Assembly: GCA_965247995.1 (NCBI GenBank)
Contig: OZ252041.1
Span: 434,001-498,000, forward strand
Direction: 5' to 3'
Length of the DNA stretch: 64,000 nucleotides
Source: JASLZO01 sp965247995
GTDB taxonomy: Bacteria > Chloroflexota > Dehalococcoidia > UBA6926
Shown: in pieces, positions 26,475-36,300 of the stretch
Layout: each line of letters opens with the position of its first letter
How positions within the stretch are numbered: position 1 is the first letter of the stretch
The notes under the pieces: model-generated
What the model saw: the letters and a program-made list of their open reading frames with translations, nothing else
What the model was told of the DNA's origin: nothing
Databases searched by the model: none
Made by a program: the position numbers and the translations under genes

Positions 26475-27236
26475 ATGCGCCACAACACAACGAAAGCGAA
26501 ACTCCTCGCGGGCGAACCAGCCTTGGGAGCCTTCGTCAACCTTCCGTCCCCGGCCTACGTCGAGTTGCTCGGCTGGTCCGAGTACGACTTTGCCATCTTG
26601 GATGCTGAACACGGTCCACCATCGCCGGAGACGATCGAGCACATGGTTCGCGCAGCAGACGCGTCGGGAATCACCCCGATTACGCGCGTCGCGGTCAATC
26701 TACAACAGAACCTCCTCCGTTACCTCGACGCCGGTTCGCTCGGCGTTCAAGTGCCGATGGTCAATACGGCCGAAGAAGCCCGTGCTGCCGTCGCGGCCAT
26801 CCGTTACCCGCCGATCGGGACCCGGGGGCTCGCAACGACAAGAGCGTCGCAGTACGGGACAGGCCAATCCTTGGCCGACTACGTCCGCGACGCCAACGAG
26901 CAACTCCTCGCGGTTGTTCAGGTTGAAACGACCACCGCCATCGACAATCTCCGGGGAATCATCGCTGTGCGCGGCATCGATGTGGTGTTCATCGGCCCCA
27001 CCGACCTCTCGTCTTCAATGGGCTTCCCTGGCGAAACCACGCGGCCCGAGGTGACGGGCGTGATCGAGGCCGCCGGACGCCTGATTGTTCAAGCGGGCCT
27101 CGTCGCCGGGACTATCGTGTCCAACCCTGAGCAGTACCACCTACGTTACGAGCAGGGGTTCCGCTACCTCGCGGGTTCGACCACTCCGATGATGGTTCGA
27201 GCGCTCCAGGATTTCCGAGATGCTACTCGACGGTAA
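26475..27236 (+). CDS. HpcH/HpaI-family class II aldolase
   Basis: A 253-residue metal-dependent pyruvate aldolase. Family residues are visible: DFAILDAEHGP (the His-bearing motif near 45), an Arg in GTRGLATTRAS, Glu in VVQVETTTAIDNL and Asp in FIGPTDLSSSMG. Relatives split 2-keto-3-deoxy sugar acids or 4-hydroxy-2-oxo acids to pyruvate and an aldehyde. With the 2-hydroxyacid dehydrogenase 11 bp upstream, a sugar-acid or aromatic-acid route is plausible. The last 14 bp overlap the convergent glmS stop. AGAGGA precedes the ATG. Confidence 0.87.
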   Translation: MRHNTTKAKLLAGEPALGAFVNLPSPAYVELLGWSEYDFAILDAEHGPPSPETIEHMVRAADASGITPITRVAVNLQQNLLRYLDAGSLGVQVPMVNTAEEARAAVAAIRYPPIGTRGLATTRASQYGTGQSLADYVRDANEQLLAVVQVETTTAIDNLRGIIAVRGIDVVFIGPTDLSSSMGFPGETTRPEVTGVIEAAGRLIVQAGLVAGTIVSNPEQYHLRYEQGFRYLAGSTTPMMVRALQDFRDATRR

Positions 27237-29067
27237 CCGACTTCGCCAGATTCCTCGGTTGGTCCACGTCGGCGCCTCGGTGCAGCCCCATGCGGTACGC
27301 GAACAGTTGCAGCGGAATCGCCGTGACAATGGGGAGCAACGGTTCCGGGACAGCCGGCACGGAAATCGCATGGTCGACGCGTTGCGCCAAGGCTTCATCG
27401 CCCTCCGTCACGAGTCCGATCACGATACCGTTCCGCGCCTTGATCTCTTCGATGCCGGTGACCATCTGCCCGTTCATCGTGCCAGCCGGTGCGAGCACAA
27501 ACGTCGGCATCTCCGCATCGATCAGCGCGATCGGCCCATGTTTCATCTCGCCGGCCGCATAACCCTCAGCATGGAGGTAGCTGATCTCCTTCAGTTTGAG
27601 CGCTCCCTCCAAGGCGAGCGGGAAAGACCAACCGCGGCCCAGGTAAAGGAAGTGGTTCGACCGGACGAACTGCTCTGCCAAGCGATCAATCGGACCATCG
27701 TCTTGGAGCACCGTGTCCACGAATCCGGGCAGCCGGGCAAGGTCCTGTAGACGGCGTGCCAGGTCATCAGCGCCCACCGTCCTCCGAAGATCGCCGATGT
27801 ACAGGGCGAGCAAGTAGAGACAGACGATCGAGGACGTGAAGGTTTTTGTCGCCGCCACACCCATTTCGAGGCCGGCGCGCATCTCGATGGTCGCTGCCGC
27901 GATGCGAGACGCCTGACTCCCTGGAACGTTCGTGATGGCGATCTGCAACTCCGTAAGGTGGCGTAGACGTTCCATAGCCCCCAACGTATCGGCCGTCTCT
28001 CCCGATTGCGTGATCGATACAACGAGGTCGTCTGGCCCAGCAACGATGTCCCGGTAACGGAGCTCCGACGCGATCTCGACCTCCACCGGGATTCGTGCAA
28101 CCGATTCGAAGTAGTGCCGGCCGACCAGCGCCGCATGATGGCTCGTGCCGCAGCCCGTTAGGATCACCCGTCGGACGGTACGTAGGCGGTCCACGATGCC
28201 GTCGAGTTCCTCCAATCGGAGTGCTGGTGCCTCCAGGTCTACACGTCCTCGGATGACGTCGGTCAACGCCTCCGGTTGGTCCATGATCTCCTTGTGCATG
28301 AAGTGCCTGAACTTGCCCTTTGCTGCCACCATCGGGTTCTGGACAACGTCCGTCGCGCTCCGTTCCACGGGTGCACCGTCTGAAGTCGTGATCCGGATGC
28401 CGTCCGCGGACAGCACAGCGACTTCGCCTGCGTCCAAAAAAACCACGCGCGATGTCAGCGGAACCAGTGCCGGGAGATCGCTTGCCACGAACGCTTCACC
28501 ATTGCCAACGCCGATTACTAAGCCGCCGGCAGCGCCGTTACGCACCGCAACGATCTTCTCGGGCTCGGCCTCGCCGGCAACGAGCAGCGCCAACGCTCCA
28601 CGTGCGAGCGTCAGCATCCGGCGCACCGATTCCTCTAGATCCAATCCGGCGTCAATCCCCTCTTCGATCAGATGGGGGATCACCTCAGTGTCGGTTTGCG
28701 AGGTGAATTCGTGTCCGCGCGCGGCGAGCTCGTGTTTGAGCGCCGCGTAGTTCTCGACAATGCCGTTCTGGACGACTGCAATGCGGCCTGAGCAGTCGAG
28801 GTGTGGATGCGCGTTCGCCAGGTTCGGCGGGCCGTGGGTCGCCCAGCGCGTGTGTCCGAGCCCGAGCTTCCCCGAAGGAAGGCCGCCCTCTAGCTCAGCG
28901 TGGAGTGCCGTCAACTTCCCTACGGCTTTGTAGGTGGCAAACAAGGCCGTGGGCCGGAGGATCGCTAAACCGGCGCTATCGTAGCCGCGGTATTCGAGCC
29001 GGCTCAGGCCATCCAGGACAATCGGGGCTGCCTGTCTGCCCCCGATGTACCCCATGATCCCGCACAT
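27223..29067 (-). CDS. glmS: Glutamine--fructose-6-phosphate aminotransferase (isomerizing)
   Basis: First step of the UDP-GlcNAc pathway for peptidoglycan; 614 residues. It begins MCGIMGYIG with Cys2 as the glutaminase nucleophile; LGHTRWATHG and QNGIVENYA follow in the N-terminal domain. Two SIS domains have GCGTSHHAAL near residue 300 and SQSGETADT near 350. The C-terminus ends AKSVTVE, as in known GlmS. The frame is open 28 codons further, but Met1 must be at 29067, preceded by GGAGGAG. No glmS ribozyme core is evident. Confidence 0.95.
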   Translation of the reverse strand: MCGIMGYIGGRQAAPIVLDGLSRLEYRGYDSAGLAILRPTALFATYKAVGKLTALHAELEGGLPSGKLGLGHTRWATHGPPNLANAHPHLDCSGRIAVVQNGIVENYAALKHELAARGHEFTSQTDTEVIPHLIEEGIDAGLDLEESVRRMLTLARGALALLVAGEAEPEKIVAVRNGAAGGLVIGVGNGEAFVASDLPALVPLTSRVVFLDAGEVAVLSADGIRITTSDGAPVERSATDVVQNPMVAAKGKFRHFMHKEIMDQPEALTDVIRGRVDLEAPALRLEELDGIVDRLRTVRRVILTGCGTSHHAALVGRHYFESVARIPVEVEIASELRYRDIVAGPDDLVVSITQSGETADTLGAMERLRHLTELQIAITNVPGSQASRIAAATIEMRAGLEMGVAATKTFTSSIVCLYLLALYIGDLRRTVGADDLARRLQDLARLPGFVDTVLQDDGPIDRLAEQFVRSNHFLYLGRGWSFPLALEGALKLKEISYLHAEGYAAGEMKHGPIALIDAEMPTFVLAPAGTMNGQMVTGIEEIKARNGIVIGLVTEGDEALAQRVDHAISVPAVPEPLLPIVTAIPLQLFAYRMGLHRGADVDQPRNLAKSVTVE

Positions 29068-29154
29068 ACGCTCCTCCGTACGACCGCTGGTGCGGGTACT
29101 GTTGGCGTCGAGCCCGCGAACGGATTGTGCCACAGTGAGAGCCGGTCCCATCTC

Positions 29155-29183
29155 TTGACGCAGTCCTGCATCTCAGATCTGAT
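29155..29183 (+). promoter_or_regulatory. Promoter of uppP, short leader
   Basis: TTGACG (29155-29160), a 17-bp spacer and TCTGAT (29178-29183). The ATG at 29200 is 16 nt beyond the -10, so the leader would be about 9-10 nt and lacks a ribosome binding site. Confidence 0.45.
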
Positions 29184-29199
29184 CGCGAAAGTTGACGAC

Positions 29200-29985
29200 A
29201 TGTTCGAAGCAGCGGTGCTAGGCATTGTGCAGGGCGTAACGGAATGGCTCCCGGTGAGTTCCGAGGGAGTAGTCGCTGTCGTTGATTCTTGGCTGTTCGG
29301 GCGTCGGTTCGCCGAAGCGGTCGCGTTCGCGCTGTGGCTGCACGTCGGTACGGCCTTGTCAGCCCTGATCCTGCTCCGGATCGAGTTCGTCGGCATTGTG
29401 CGCGATCTCCTCACGCGCAAAAAGCGAACCGCCCCATCCACGACCTTCCTCGTCTGCTCAACGCTGATCAGCGGGGCAATCGGACTGCCGCTGCTTATCG
29501 GCCTCTCCGCGATTTCCTCGGTGGCCGGATCAGGTGCCATGGCGGTCGTTGGAGTGGCCTTGCTCGTATCTGCCGCCGTTCAAATCCGGAGACCGATGGT
29601 CAGGTCGCGCACCCGAAACGAGTTACGTATCCGCGACGCACTCGTGGTTGGGGTCGCGCAGGGTGTTGCCGTCGTACCAGGGATCAGCCGATCTGGCGTC
29701 ACGGTGGCGGCGCTACTGGCCCGGGGCATTGACCGGCGCGAATCGTTGATATTGAGTTTCATCCTGAGCGTGCCTGCCAGTATCGCGGCCGCGCTCTACG
29801 TGGGCTTCACATCCGAACTCAAAATCGACGCGTCCGCAGCCATCGCTCTCGTCGCTACAGCGATCACCGGGATGGTCACGATCAAAGGCCTGCTCGCCGT
29901 CGCCTCGCAGCTCAACCTCGCCACTTTCGTTGCTGTGGTGGGCTTCGCTATCATCGCGGGAACTGTTCTTCATGCTGCGGCCTAG
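29200..29985 (+). CDS. uppP: Undecaprenyl-diphosphatase (UppP/BacA type)
   Basis: Membrane phosphatase recycling undecaprenyl pyrophosphate, the wall-lipid carrier; 261 residues with about seven hydrophobic segments. Motif 1 is QGVTEWLPVSSEG (Glu15, Ser21) and motif 2 VVPGISRSGVTVA, keeping the Arg and Thr of PGxSRSxxT. The usual active-site His after SSxG is Val24 here. The frame extends to 29125, but Met 29200 aligns with the family start and fits the promoter. It stands between glmS (divergent) and the yvcK-like gene. Confidence 0.85.
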   Translation: MFEAAVLGIVQGVTEWLPVSSEGVVAVVDSWLFGRRFAEAVAFALWLHVGTALSALILLRIEFVGIVRDLLTRKKRTAPSTTFLVCSTLISGAIGLPLLIGLSAISSVAGSGAMAVVGVALLVSAAVQIRRPMVRSRTRNELRIRDALVVGVAQGVAVVPGISRSGVTVAALLARGIDRRESLILSFILSVPASIAAALYVGFTSELKIDASAAIALVATAITGMVTIKGLLAVASQLNLATFVAVVGFAIIAGTVLHAAA

Positions 29986-30067
29986 GACCCTACGTCTGGG
30001 CACGTTGGTCCGGTTGGAACGCGGCCTGATGGTGATCGAACCGTGTTCGGCCGATCGGAGGCATTGA

Positions 30068-31072
30068 TTGGCGAAGACCAAGATCGTAGTGGTCGGCGGA
30101 GGCACGGGGAGTCACGCAGTCCTGACCGGACTCAAGCACCATCCCGTTGATCTCACAGCGATCGTCGCCATGAGCGATAGCGGGGGCAGCTCCGGCCGGC
30201 TCCGCGACGAACTGGACCTCCTGCCATACGGCGACGTACGTCAGTGTTTGGCTGCCCTCGCCGATACCCACGGCCAGGACGAGATCATCGAAGCCCTATT
30301 CTCACACCGGTTCGTGCAACAGGAAGGTTCCCTTGAGGGACACAGCGTCGGCAACTTGATCCTGGCAGCCCTGACCCAGATCACTGGTGGACCCGAGCGG
30401 GCGATTGAGACCGCTTCTAGGCTCTTAAACGTCCGTGGTCGCGTGCTGCCGGTGACGCTGACCGCAACCCACCTCAACGCAACCCTCACGGACGGCAGTG
30501 TGCTCGAACGCGAGTCCGCAATCGACACCTACCGCGGCGAGCCAGGCGTCAGCGTTGACGACGTGTACCTCCAGCCACCCGCGTACTCCTATCCCCCGGT
30601 CATCGAGGCGCTCGAAGGAGCGGATGTCACGGTATTGAGTCCCGGCGACCTCTTCACGAGCCTCATCCCGAACCTGCTGGTCTCCGGTGTGTCGGACGCC
30701 ATCCTGCGCTCACCCTCCACCGTGATTCTCGCCGCCAACCTCATGACAAAACCCGGCGAAACTGACGGCTACACCGTCTCGTCTTTCGTGCGACAGGTCG
30801 ACCGATACCTCGGCCGTTCGGGGCGCGTCGATGCCGTGCTCGTCAACAATCAACCAATGGAGGAACAACTCGTTGAGAAGTACGTGAAACAGGGCGCAAC
30901 ACAGGTGGTTCTCGATGGAGACGCCTGCCGGTCTTTGGTCGGCGAGGTCGTCGAGACCCCGCTTCTTGATAGTGGCCCGCTCCTCCGTCACGATCCGGAT
31001 AAGTTAGCCGCCGCAATTATGGCCTTCGCCCGGTCCGGCGAACCGGTCACGGGTCCGGCCACACCCACCTAG
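30068..31072 (+). CDS. Gluconeogenesis factor YvcK / CofD-like protein
   Basis: A 334-residue protein of the YvcK/CofD fold. It starts KIVVVGGGTGSHAVLTGL, followed by VAMSDSGGSSGRLR and LLPYGDVRQCLAALA, the family signature. YvcK binds UDP-GlcNAc in studied bacteria and is needed for wall synthesis on gluconeogenic carbon; CofD relatives transfer phospholactate, but the short SDSGGSSG context fits YvcK. Its place beside glmS and uppP agrees. The start is TTG 30068 after GGAGG. Confidence 0.85.
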   Translation: MAKTKIVVVGGGTGSHAVLTGLKHHPVDLTAIVAMSDSGGSSGRLRDELDLLPYGDVRQCLAALADTHGQDEIIEALFSHRFVQQEGSLEGHSVGNLILAALTQITGGPERAIETASRLLNVRGRVLPVTLTATHLNATLTDGSVLERESAIDTYRGEPGVSVDDVYLQPPAYSYPPVIEALEGADVTVLSPGDLFTSLIPNLLVSGVSDAILRSPSTVILAANLMTKPGETDGYTVSSFVRQVDRYLGRSGRVDAVLVNNQPMEEQLVEKYVKQGATQVVLDGDACRSLVGEVVETPLLDSGPLLRHDPDKLAAAIMAFARSGEPVTGPATPT

Positions 31073-31131
31073 GACGACACCACACAACCCGCTGCTGCAG
31101 CCGGATTCGTTTGGGGCTTCGTCGTACTGCG

Positions 31132-31362
31132 CTACCGGTCCCCGCGCAGACGAACAAGCTGAACCGCCCACCGCCAAGCGATGAGGACCACCACTCCGAT
31201 TGCGCCTCCGCCCAGCAGGCTGAAGACGCCGCCGAACACAAACATCGCCCATGCGAAGGCGAGAAGCGCCACGACGATTGCCACAAGCGAAACGAGCAGC
31301 CGTGTCGTTAGCTGGGTCGCTCGCCCATCCTCGTTTCGGTTGAACGCCATGTTTGCTGCCAC
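31132..31362 (-). CDS. Small membrane protein of unknown function
   Basis: A 76-residue protein with two hydrophobic helices (about 22-45 and 47-65) joined by a glycine-rich turn (FSLLGGGAIG), a polar N-terminus and a basic C-terminus (RLRGDR). The GTG at 31362 directly follows the stop of the metallo-beta-lactamase-fold gene; an ATG at 31350 is an alternative. The tight spacing says the two are cotranscribed. I do not recognise the family. Confidence 0.55.
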   Translation of the reverse strand: MAANMAFNRNEDGRATQLTTRLLVSLVAIVVALLAFAWAMFVFGGVFSLLGGGAIGVVVLIAWRWAVQLVRLRGDR

Positions 31363-32226
31363 TTACTGCCGGGTTCTTTCGATCCGATAGGTACTGCCGG
31401 GTTCGATTACCTCAACCCGACCCTCTGCGCCGAGTTTGATTAGGTGGGCGACGATCTGGTGGCGCGCTGCTCCCAGGAGTTGTTCGGGCAGACCCTCGTA
31501 CATCTGGTCCAACATCTGGTCAACGTCCACCACGCTCGCGCGCAGAAGCCCGAGAATCTCCTCTTCGCGCCCTCGACGCCGCTCGAGCAGCCAGTCAATC
31601 TTGCCTTGAGGATCGGTGACCGGCGGTCCATGGAACGACAGAATCAGCGTCGGCCGAAGCGTCCTGACCCGACGCAGCGACTCAATGTGTTGCGCCATGT
31701 CCCCGCCTTCGTCAGGGTTGATCGTTGTGCTCGTCTCTGTGCCAAGGATGAAGTCGCCGGTGAACAAGACGCCTTCACCGCGGACCATGTACGAAGTGCT
31801 GCCGGGAGTGTGCCCGGGCGTCGGCACCGCCACGATCGAGCGCTCACTACCGAGTTCGAACTCCTCGTCTCCATCGATTTGCATGTCCACGAGGCCTCGG
31901 TCAACGCCGGCGCTGCCCTGCACCGCTTCGACATCAGCGCGACCAAGGGCGACCTGGGCTGCCGTCCTTCCTTTGAACGCGGAAGCGCCGTCAACGTGTT
32001 CGCCGTAGCGATCGGTGAGGAGCAGCAAAGGGGGATCGGGAAGTGATCCGAGACCGTCGGTCAACTCCACCCACCGGGCCACGAGTTCGGTTGACCGCTC
32101 TTCGTCCCCGTACCCGACATCGATGAGCGCGCCGCGGGTCGTGCCGTGAACCCAGTACACCTGCGGCGGGTCCGTTGCGTCACGCGACAACGGGATCGAG
32201 TGAACTCCCGGTGCGACTTCAGCCAT
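31363..32226 (-). CDS. Metallo-beta-lactamase-fold protein with degenerate metal site
   Basis: A 287-residue protein of the LACTB2-like hydrolase group: an MBL domain (residues 1-about 205) and a C-terminal winged-helix-like part (about 225-285). The HxHxDH signature that binds two zincs is replaced by D72-Y74-E76-H77 (TDRYGEHVDG). Later ligands remain: His139 in TPGHTPGS, Asp158 in TGDF and His199 in SFHGPP. It may bind one metal, a different metal or none. The frame runs to 32436, but homology starts at Met 32226. Confidence 0.78.
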   Translation of the reverse strand: MAEVAPGVHSIPLSRDATDPPQVYWVHGTTRGALIDVGYGDEERSTELVARWVELTDGLGSLPDPPLLLLTDRYGEHVDGASAFKGRTAAQVALGRADVEAVQGSAGVDRGLVDMQIDGDEEFELGSERSIVAVPTPGHTPGSTSYMVRGEGVLFTGDFILGTETSTTINPDEGGDMAQHIESLRRVRTLRPTLILSFHGPPVTDPQGKIDWLLERRRGREEEILGLLRASVVDVDQMLDQMYEGLPEQLLGAARHQIVAHLIKLGAEGRVEVIEPGSTYRIERTRQ

Positions 32227-32427
32227 CCACCAACTCGCAACGACCCATCGCCACGGTGTGCCACCTCCATGAGCGAACTCGGTCCCTGGCGCGCGTGCTA
32301 TCCGTGATCCGAGCAATAGCCTCGGCGCCTGCGAACACGAAGAGCACGTCCCGATCCATCGTCGGGTCGATTCGTCATCGAACTCACGATCGCCCGCAGA
32401 GTATACGGTGGGCACTAGCAGGAACCG

Positions 32428-33303
32428 ATGGGACACTCAATGGAAGAACGCACGCGCATCCGATTGCCGGCTCACAACCTCGAGGCGGACTGTTTCATCG
32501 CGGGTGAAGGACCGGCTGTCGTCCTGCTCCACGGCATCGGAGGAGGTTCCGCCGACTGGGAACGGAATCTCGATGCCCTCGTAGATCACGGGTTTACGGT
32601 ATACGCAGTCGACTTGCCCGGCCATGGTGGCTCCGACCCTCCCCCACGGCGGTGGGACCCCCGAAACAGCGCCGCGCTCGGCGCCGACATCCTCGATTCA
32701 CTTGGGTTGGCCTCAGCGTCCCTGATCGGCCACTCGGCCGGGGGTTTCCTCGCAGTGGTAACGGCACTGGAACATCCCGAGCGGGTTCGTTCAGTCGTGC
32801 TCGTCGCCCCCGCAGGTTTGGAACGTCGTCTCGGTCGGGTGCTCAGGTTCCTGACGATTCCCCTCATCGGTGGTGTATTGATGAGGCCCAACGAGATCGC
32901 GGCTCGAGCTGCCATGGCGGGAATGTTCTTCGACCCGCAGCGTGCCCCCCGGAGCTTCATTGACCGCTGGATCCAGCGTGCGAAGGAGCCAACCTTGCGC
33001 CGCTCCTTCTTTCAGCTCCTGAGAAGCGCCGTCGGACTATCGGGATTCCGGCGCGACCTCGTGTACGGTCCCCGCATGCAAGACCTGAGTACGCCGTCGT
33101 TAGTCATATGGGGGGTCCAGGATGACGTCGTCCCAATGCCTTCCGACCTGGCTGGCTTGACCGCTAAGAATGCCCGAATATCGGTCCATACCTTCCCCCA
33201 TTGCGGTCATTGGCCCCAGGTTGAATTGGCGGAGACATTCAATGCCACGGTCGTCGATTTTTTGCTAGCTGAGCGCTCTCTGGAGTCAGGCGAACCAAGC
33301 TGA
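32428..33303 (+). CDS. Alpha/beta hydrolase
   Basis: A 291-residue hydrolase. The oxyanion segment is VVLLHGIGGGSADW near 35, the nucleophile elbow GHSAGG near 107, the acid probably Asp in WGVQDDVVP, and the histidine in FPHCGHWPQVE near the C-terminus. It resembles the esterase, meta-cleavage hydrolase and haloperoxidase-like branch; the substrate is unknown. AGGA lies 5 nt before ATG 32428; a second ATG is at 32440. It is divergent from the MBL gene, and dnaE follows after 77 bp with its own promoter. Confidence 0.85.
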   Translation: MGHSMEERTRIRLPAHNLEADCFIAGEGPAVVLLHGIGGGSADWERNLDALVDHGFTVYAVDLPGHGGSDPPPRRWDPRNSAALGADILDSLGLASASLIGHSAGGFLAVVTALEHPERVRSVVLVAPAGLERRLGRVLRFLTIPLIGGVLMRPNEIAARAAMAGMFFDPQRAPRSFIDRWIQRAKEPTLRRSFFQLLRSAVGLSGFRRDLVYGPRMQDLSTPSLVIWGVQDDVVPMPSDLAGLTAKNARISVHTFPHCGHWPQVELAETFNATVVDFLLAERSLESGEPS

Positions 33304-33357
33304 GGAACTCCCCGGAACTCCACCGCCCACCCCTCGCTTAGCAGGGCCAGAGGTTTC

Positions 33358-33363
33358 TATAAT
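33358..33363 (+). promoter_or_regulatory. -10 element of dnaE, short leader
   Basis: Perfect TATAAT ending 17 nt before the dnaE ATG. The -35 at the usual distance is weak (CGCTTA). The leader would be about 10 nt and there is no ribosome binding site. Confidence 0.4.
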
Positions 33364-33380
33364 CAGGCCCAACCGCTCAG

Positions 33381-36300
33381 ATGTTCGCCCACCTACACAC
33401 GCATTCCGAGTACAGCCTGCTCGACGGGTTGAGCAAGATCCCGGACTTGGTGGCGCGTGCCAAAGAGATCGGGCTCGGCGCGCTGGCCCTCACAGACCAC
33501 GGCAACCTCCACGGTACCGTCACGTTCTATGAAGAGGCACGCGCTGCGGGGATCAAACCCATCATCGGAGTGGAAGCGTACGTCGCACCGCAAGGCCGCT
33601 TCAGTCGGGAAACGGGCGACAAACAGCCCTACCACCTAGTCCTGATCGCACGAAACCACGAGGGCTACCAAAACCTGCTCGTGCTGTTGTCGGCCGCCCA
33701 CCTCGAGGGTTTCTATTACCGACCCCGGGTTGACCGTGAGCTGTTGGAGAAACACAGCCGGGGCCTGATCGCGCTGTCCGGTTGCTTGGCAGCCGAGGTT
33801 CCGCGGGCGATCGCCGACGGCAGGTTCGACGACGCCCGCGAAGCCGCCCTCTGGCATAAGAAGACCTTCGACGACTACTACTTTGAGCTCCAACGCCACC
33901 CCAACGTCGATCAGCTTCCAGGGTTGAACCAAGCGCTGATAGCGATGTCTGCGGAGCTGGACATCCCCGTAGTCGCTACCAACGACCTGCACTATGTGCG
34001 TCAGGAGGACGCGCCGGCACAAGACGTCCTGCTTTGCATACAAACGAATGCCTCGCTCGACGACAAAGACCGTATGCGCATGGACGACGACTCGTTCTAT
34101 CTGAAGTCCGAAGCGGAGATGCGAGAAGCCTTCGTCGATGTCCCCGAGGCGGTGGACAACGCCTGGCGCATCGCCGAACAGTGCGACTTGGAACTCGAGT
34201 TCAACCGGCTCCTCCTTCCACAGATCGACATTCCAGATGGTTTGACCTCCCAGGAGTATTTGGAACGTCTCTGCTGGGAGGGCTTCGGCCGACGGTACGG
34301 ATCACATCGGCAAGACGCCCGTGTCCGACTCGAATATGAGTTGAGCGTCGTTGGACAGATGGAGTTCGCCGATTATTTCCTCGTCGTGTGGGACATTGTC
34401 TCCCACGCACGGCAGCAGAACATCCTCGTCGGCGTCCGGGGAAGCGCCGCCGCGAGCGCGGTCCTCTACTGCCTCGACATCACGGACATCGACCCGCTGC
34501 CATACGGCCTCGTGTTCGAGCGGTTCCTCAACCTCGAGCGGAAAGAGATGCCCGACATCGACCTCGATATCGAGGATGCTCGCCGCAGCGAGGTTCTCGA
34601 ATACACCATGGCCCGCTTCGGGCGCGACCGTGTCGCCCAAATCATCACCTTTGGCACTTTGGGCGCAAAGGCGGCGGTTAGGGACGTCGGCCGTGCTCTT
34701 GGGATGTCCATCGCCGACGTCGACCGTGTCACGCGCTTGATCCCTGGTGGCGCCCATCCGGTCAAACTCGACGACGCCGTGAAAGAAGTCACCGAGCTTC
34801 GGGAAGCGTATGAGCAGGACGCGAAGGTCAAGCGCCTCATCGACACCGCTCGGCAGCTGGAGGGCGTCTCCAGACACGCTAGCACCCACGCCGCCGGCGT
34901 CGTCATTTCCCGCGAACCGTTGGTGAACGTAGTCCCCCTGCAACGACCCACCAGAGGCGTCGAGGACGAGGCCATGCCGATGACCCAATGGGACATGGAT
35001 ACGGTCGCTCGTGTCGGGCTCCTCAAGATGGACTTCCTTGGTCTCAGCAACCTCACGACCTTGACCCGGACCCACGAGTTGATCGCCCAGACGCGCGGCG
35101 AACGCGTCGACCTGCAGGCGATCCCCCTCGATGACTCCGCGACGTTCGATCTCCTCGGCAAGGGCGAAACGACTGGCCTCTTCCAACTGGAGGGGTCCGG
35201 GATGCGCCGGTGGATCAAGCAGTTGGCGCCGAAGGACATCGGCGACGTCTCCGCGATGATCGCCCTCTATCGGCCGGGGCCCATGGAGCACATCCCCCGA
35301 TTCATCGATTCCAAGTTCGGGCGCTCTCCCACCAGCTATCCGCATCCGGACCTGGCCGAGACCTTGGACGAGACGTACGGCGTCATCGTGTACCAGGACC
35401 AGGTGTTGCAGATCGCGCGCCAATTCGCCGGCTACTCTCTGGGCGAGGCTGACATCGTCCGTAAGGCCATGGGCAAGAAGATCCCGTCCATCATGGCGCA
35501 GGAGCGCGAACGGTTTGTCGATGGCGCGCGAGAGAAGGGTTACACGGGCGAGGAGGCAACCGCCGTCTTCGATCTCATCGAGCCTTTTGCCGGCTATGCC
35601 TTCAACAAGGCACACAGCATCAGCTACGCCTACATCGCATATCTCACTGCGTACTTCAAAGCGAACTACCCCATCGAGTACATGACATCGCTCCTCAACT
35701 CACACCTCGGCGACCAAGAGAAAGCCGGGACGTTGGCGACCGAGTCCTCGCAGACCCTGAATATCGAAGTCGGGCGGCCGGACGTGAATAGGAGCCGAGT
35801 CGAGTTCTCGATAGACGGCGACCCCCGCTCCCCAGATGCCGTCATGCGCACGGGCCTCGCCGCCGTCAAGAACGTCGGGCACGGTGCGGTTGAGTCGCTC
35901 ATCGCCGAACGCGATCGGAACGGACCATTCGACAGTCTCGACGACTTCATCCGCCGCGCCGACACAAAGGCCCTGAACCGCCGGGCGTTCGAGAGCCTCG
36001 CGCGAGCCGGCGCGTTCGACGACCTCGGACCGCGGCGTCCGCTCGTGGACAACGCGGAGCGCATCATCGCGTTGGCACAACGCGAGCAGCGAGTCCGTGA
36101 ATCACAACAAGGCACCATGTTCGATCTCTTGGGTGGCGGCGGGGACTCCCCAATGCCAATGTTCGCGTTGGAGGGCCAGGATGCGTCCTCCGGCGAGAAG
36201 GCCGCATGGGAACGCGAGTTGACCGGAATCTCATTCACCGAACCGCGAATCCCATTCCAACATCTCCGCGCAGCCGCCGGCACGACCGCCGTCGACTGCG

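Noticed and set aside
34302..35615. 437-codon open frame antisense to dnaE
   Set aside because: It lies wholly inside dnaE and has no recognisable domain; GC-rich codon use commonly leaves the reverse frames open.
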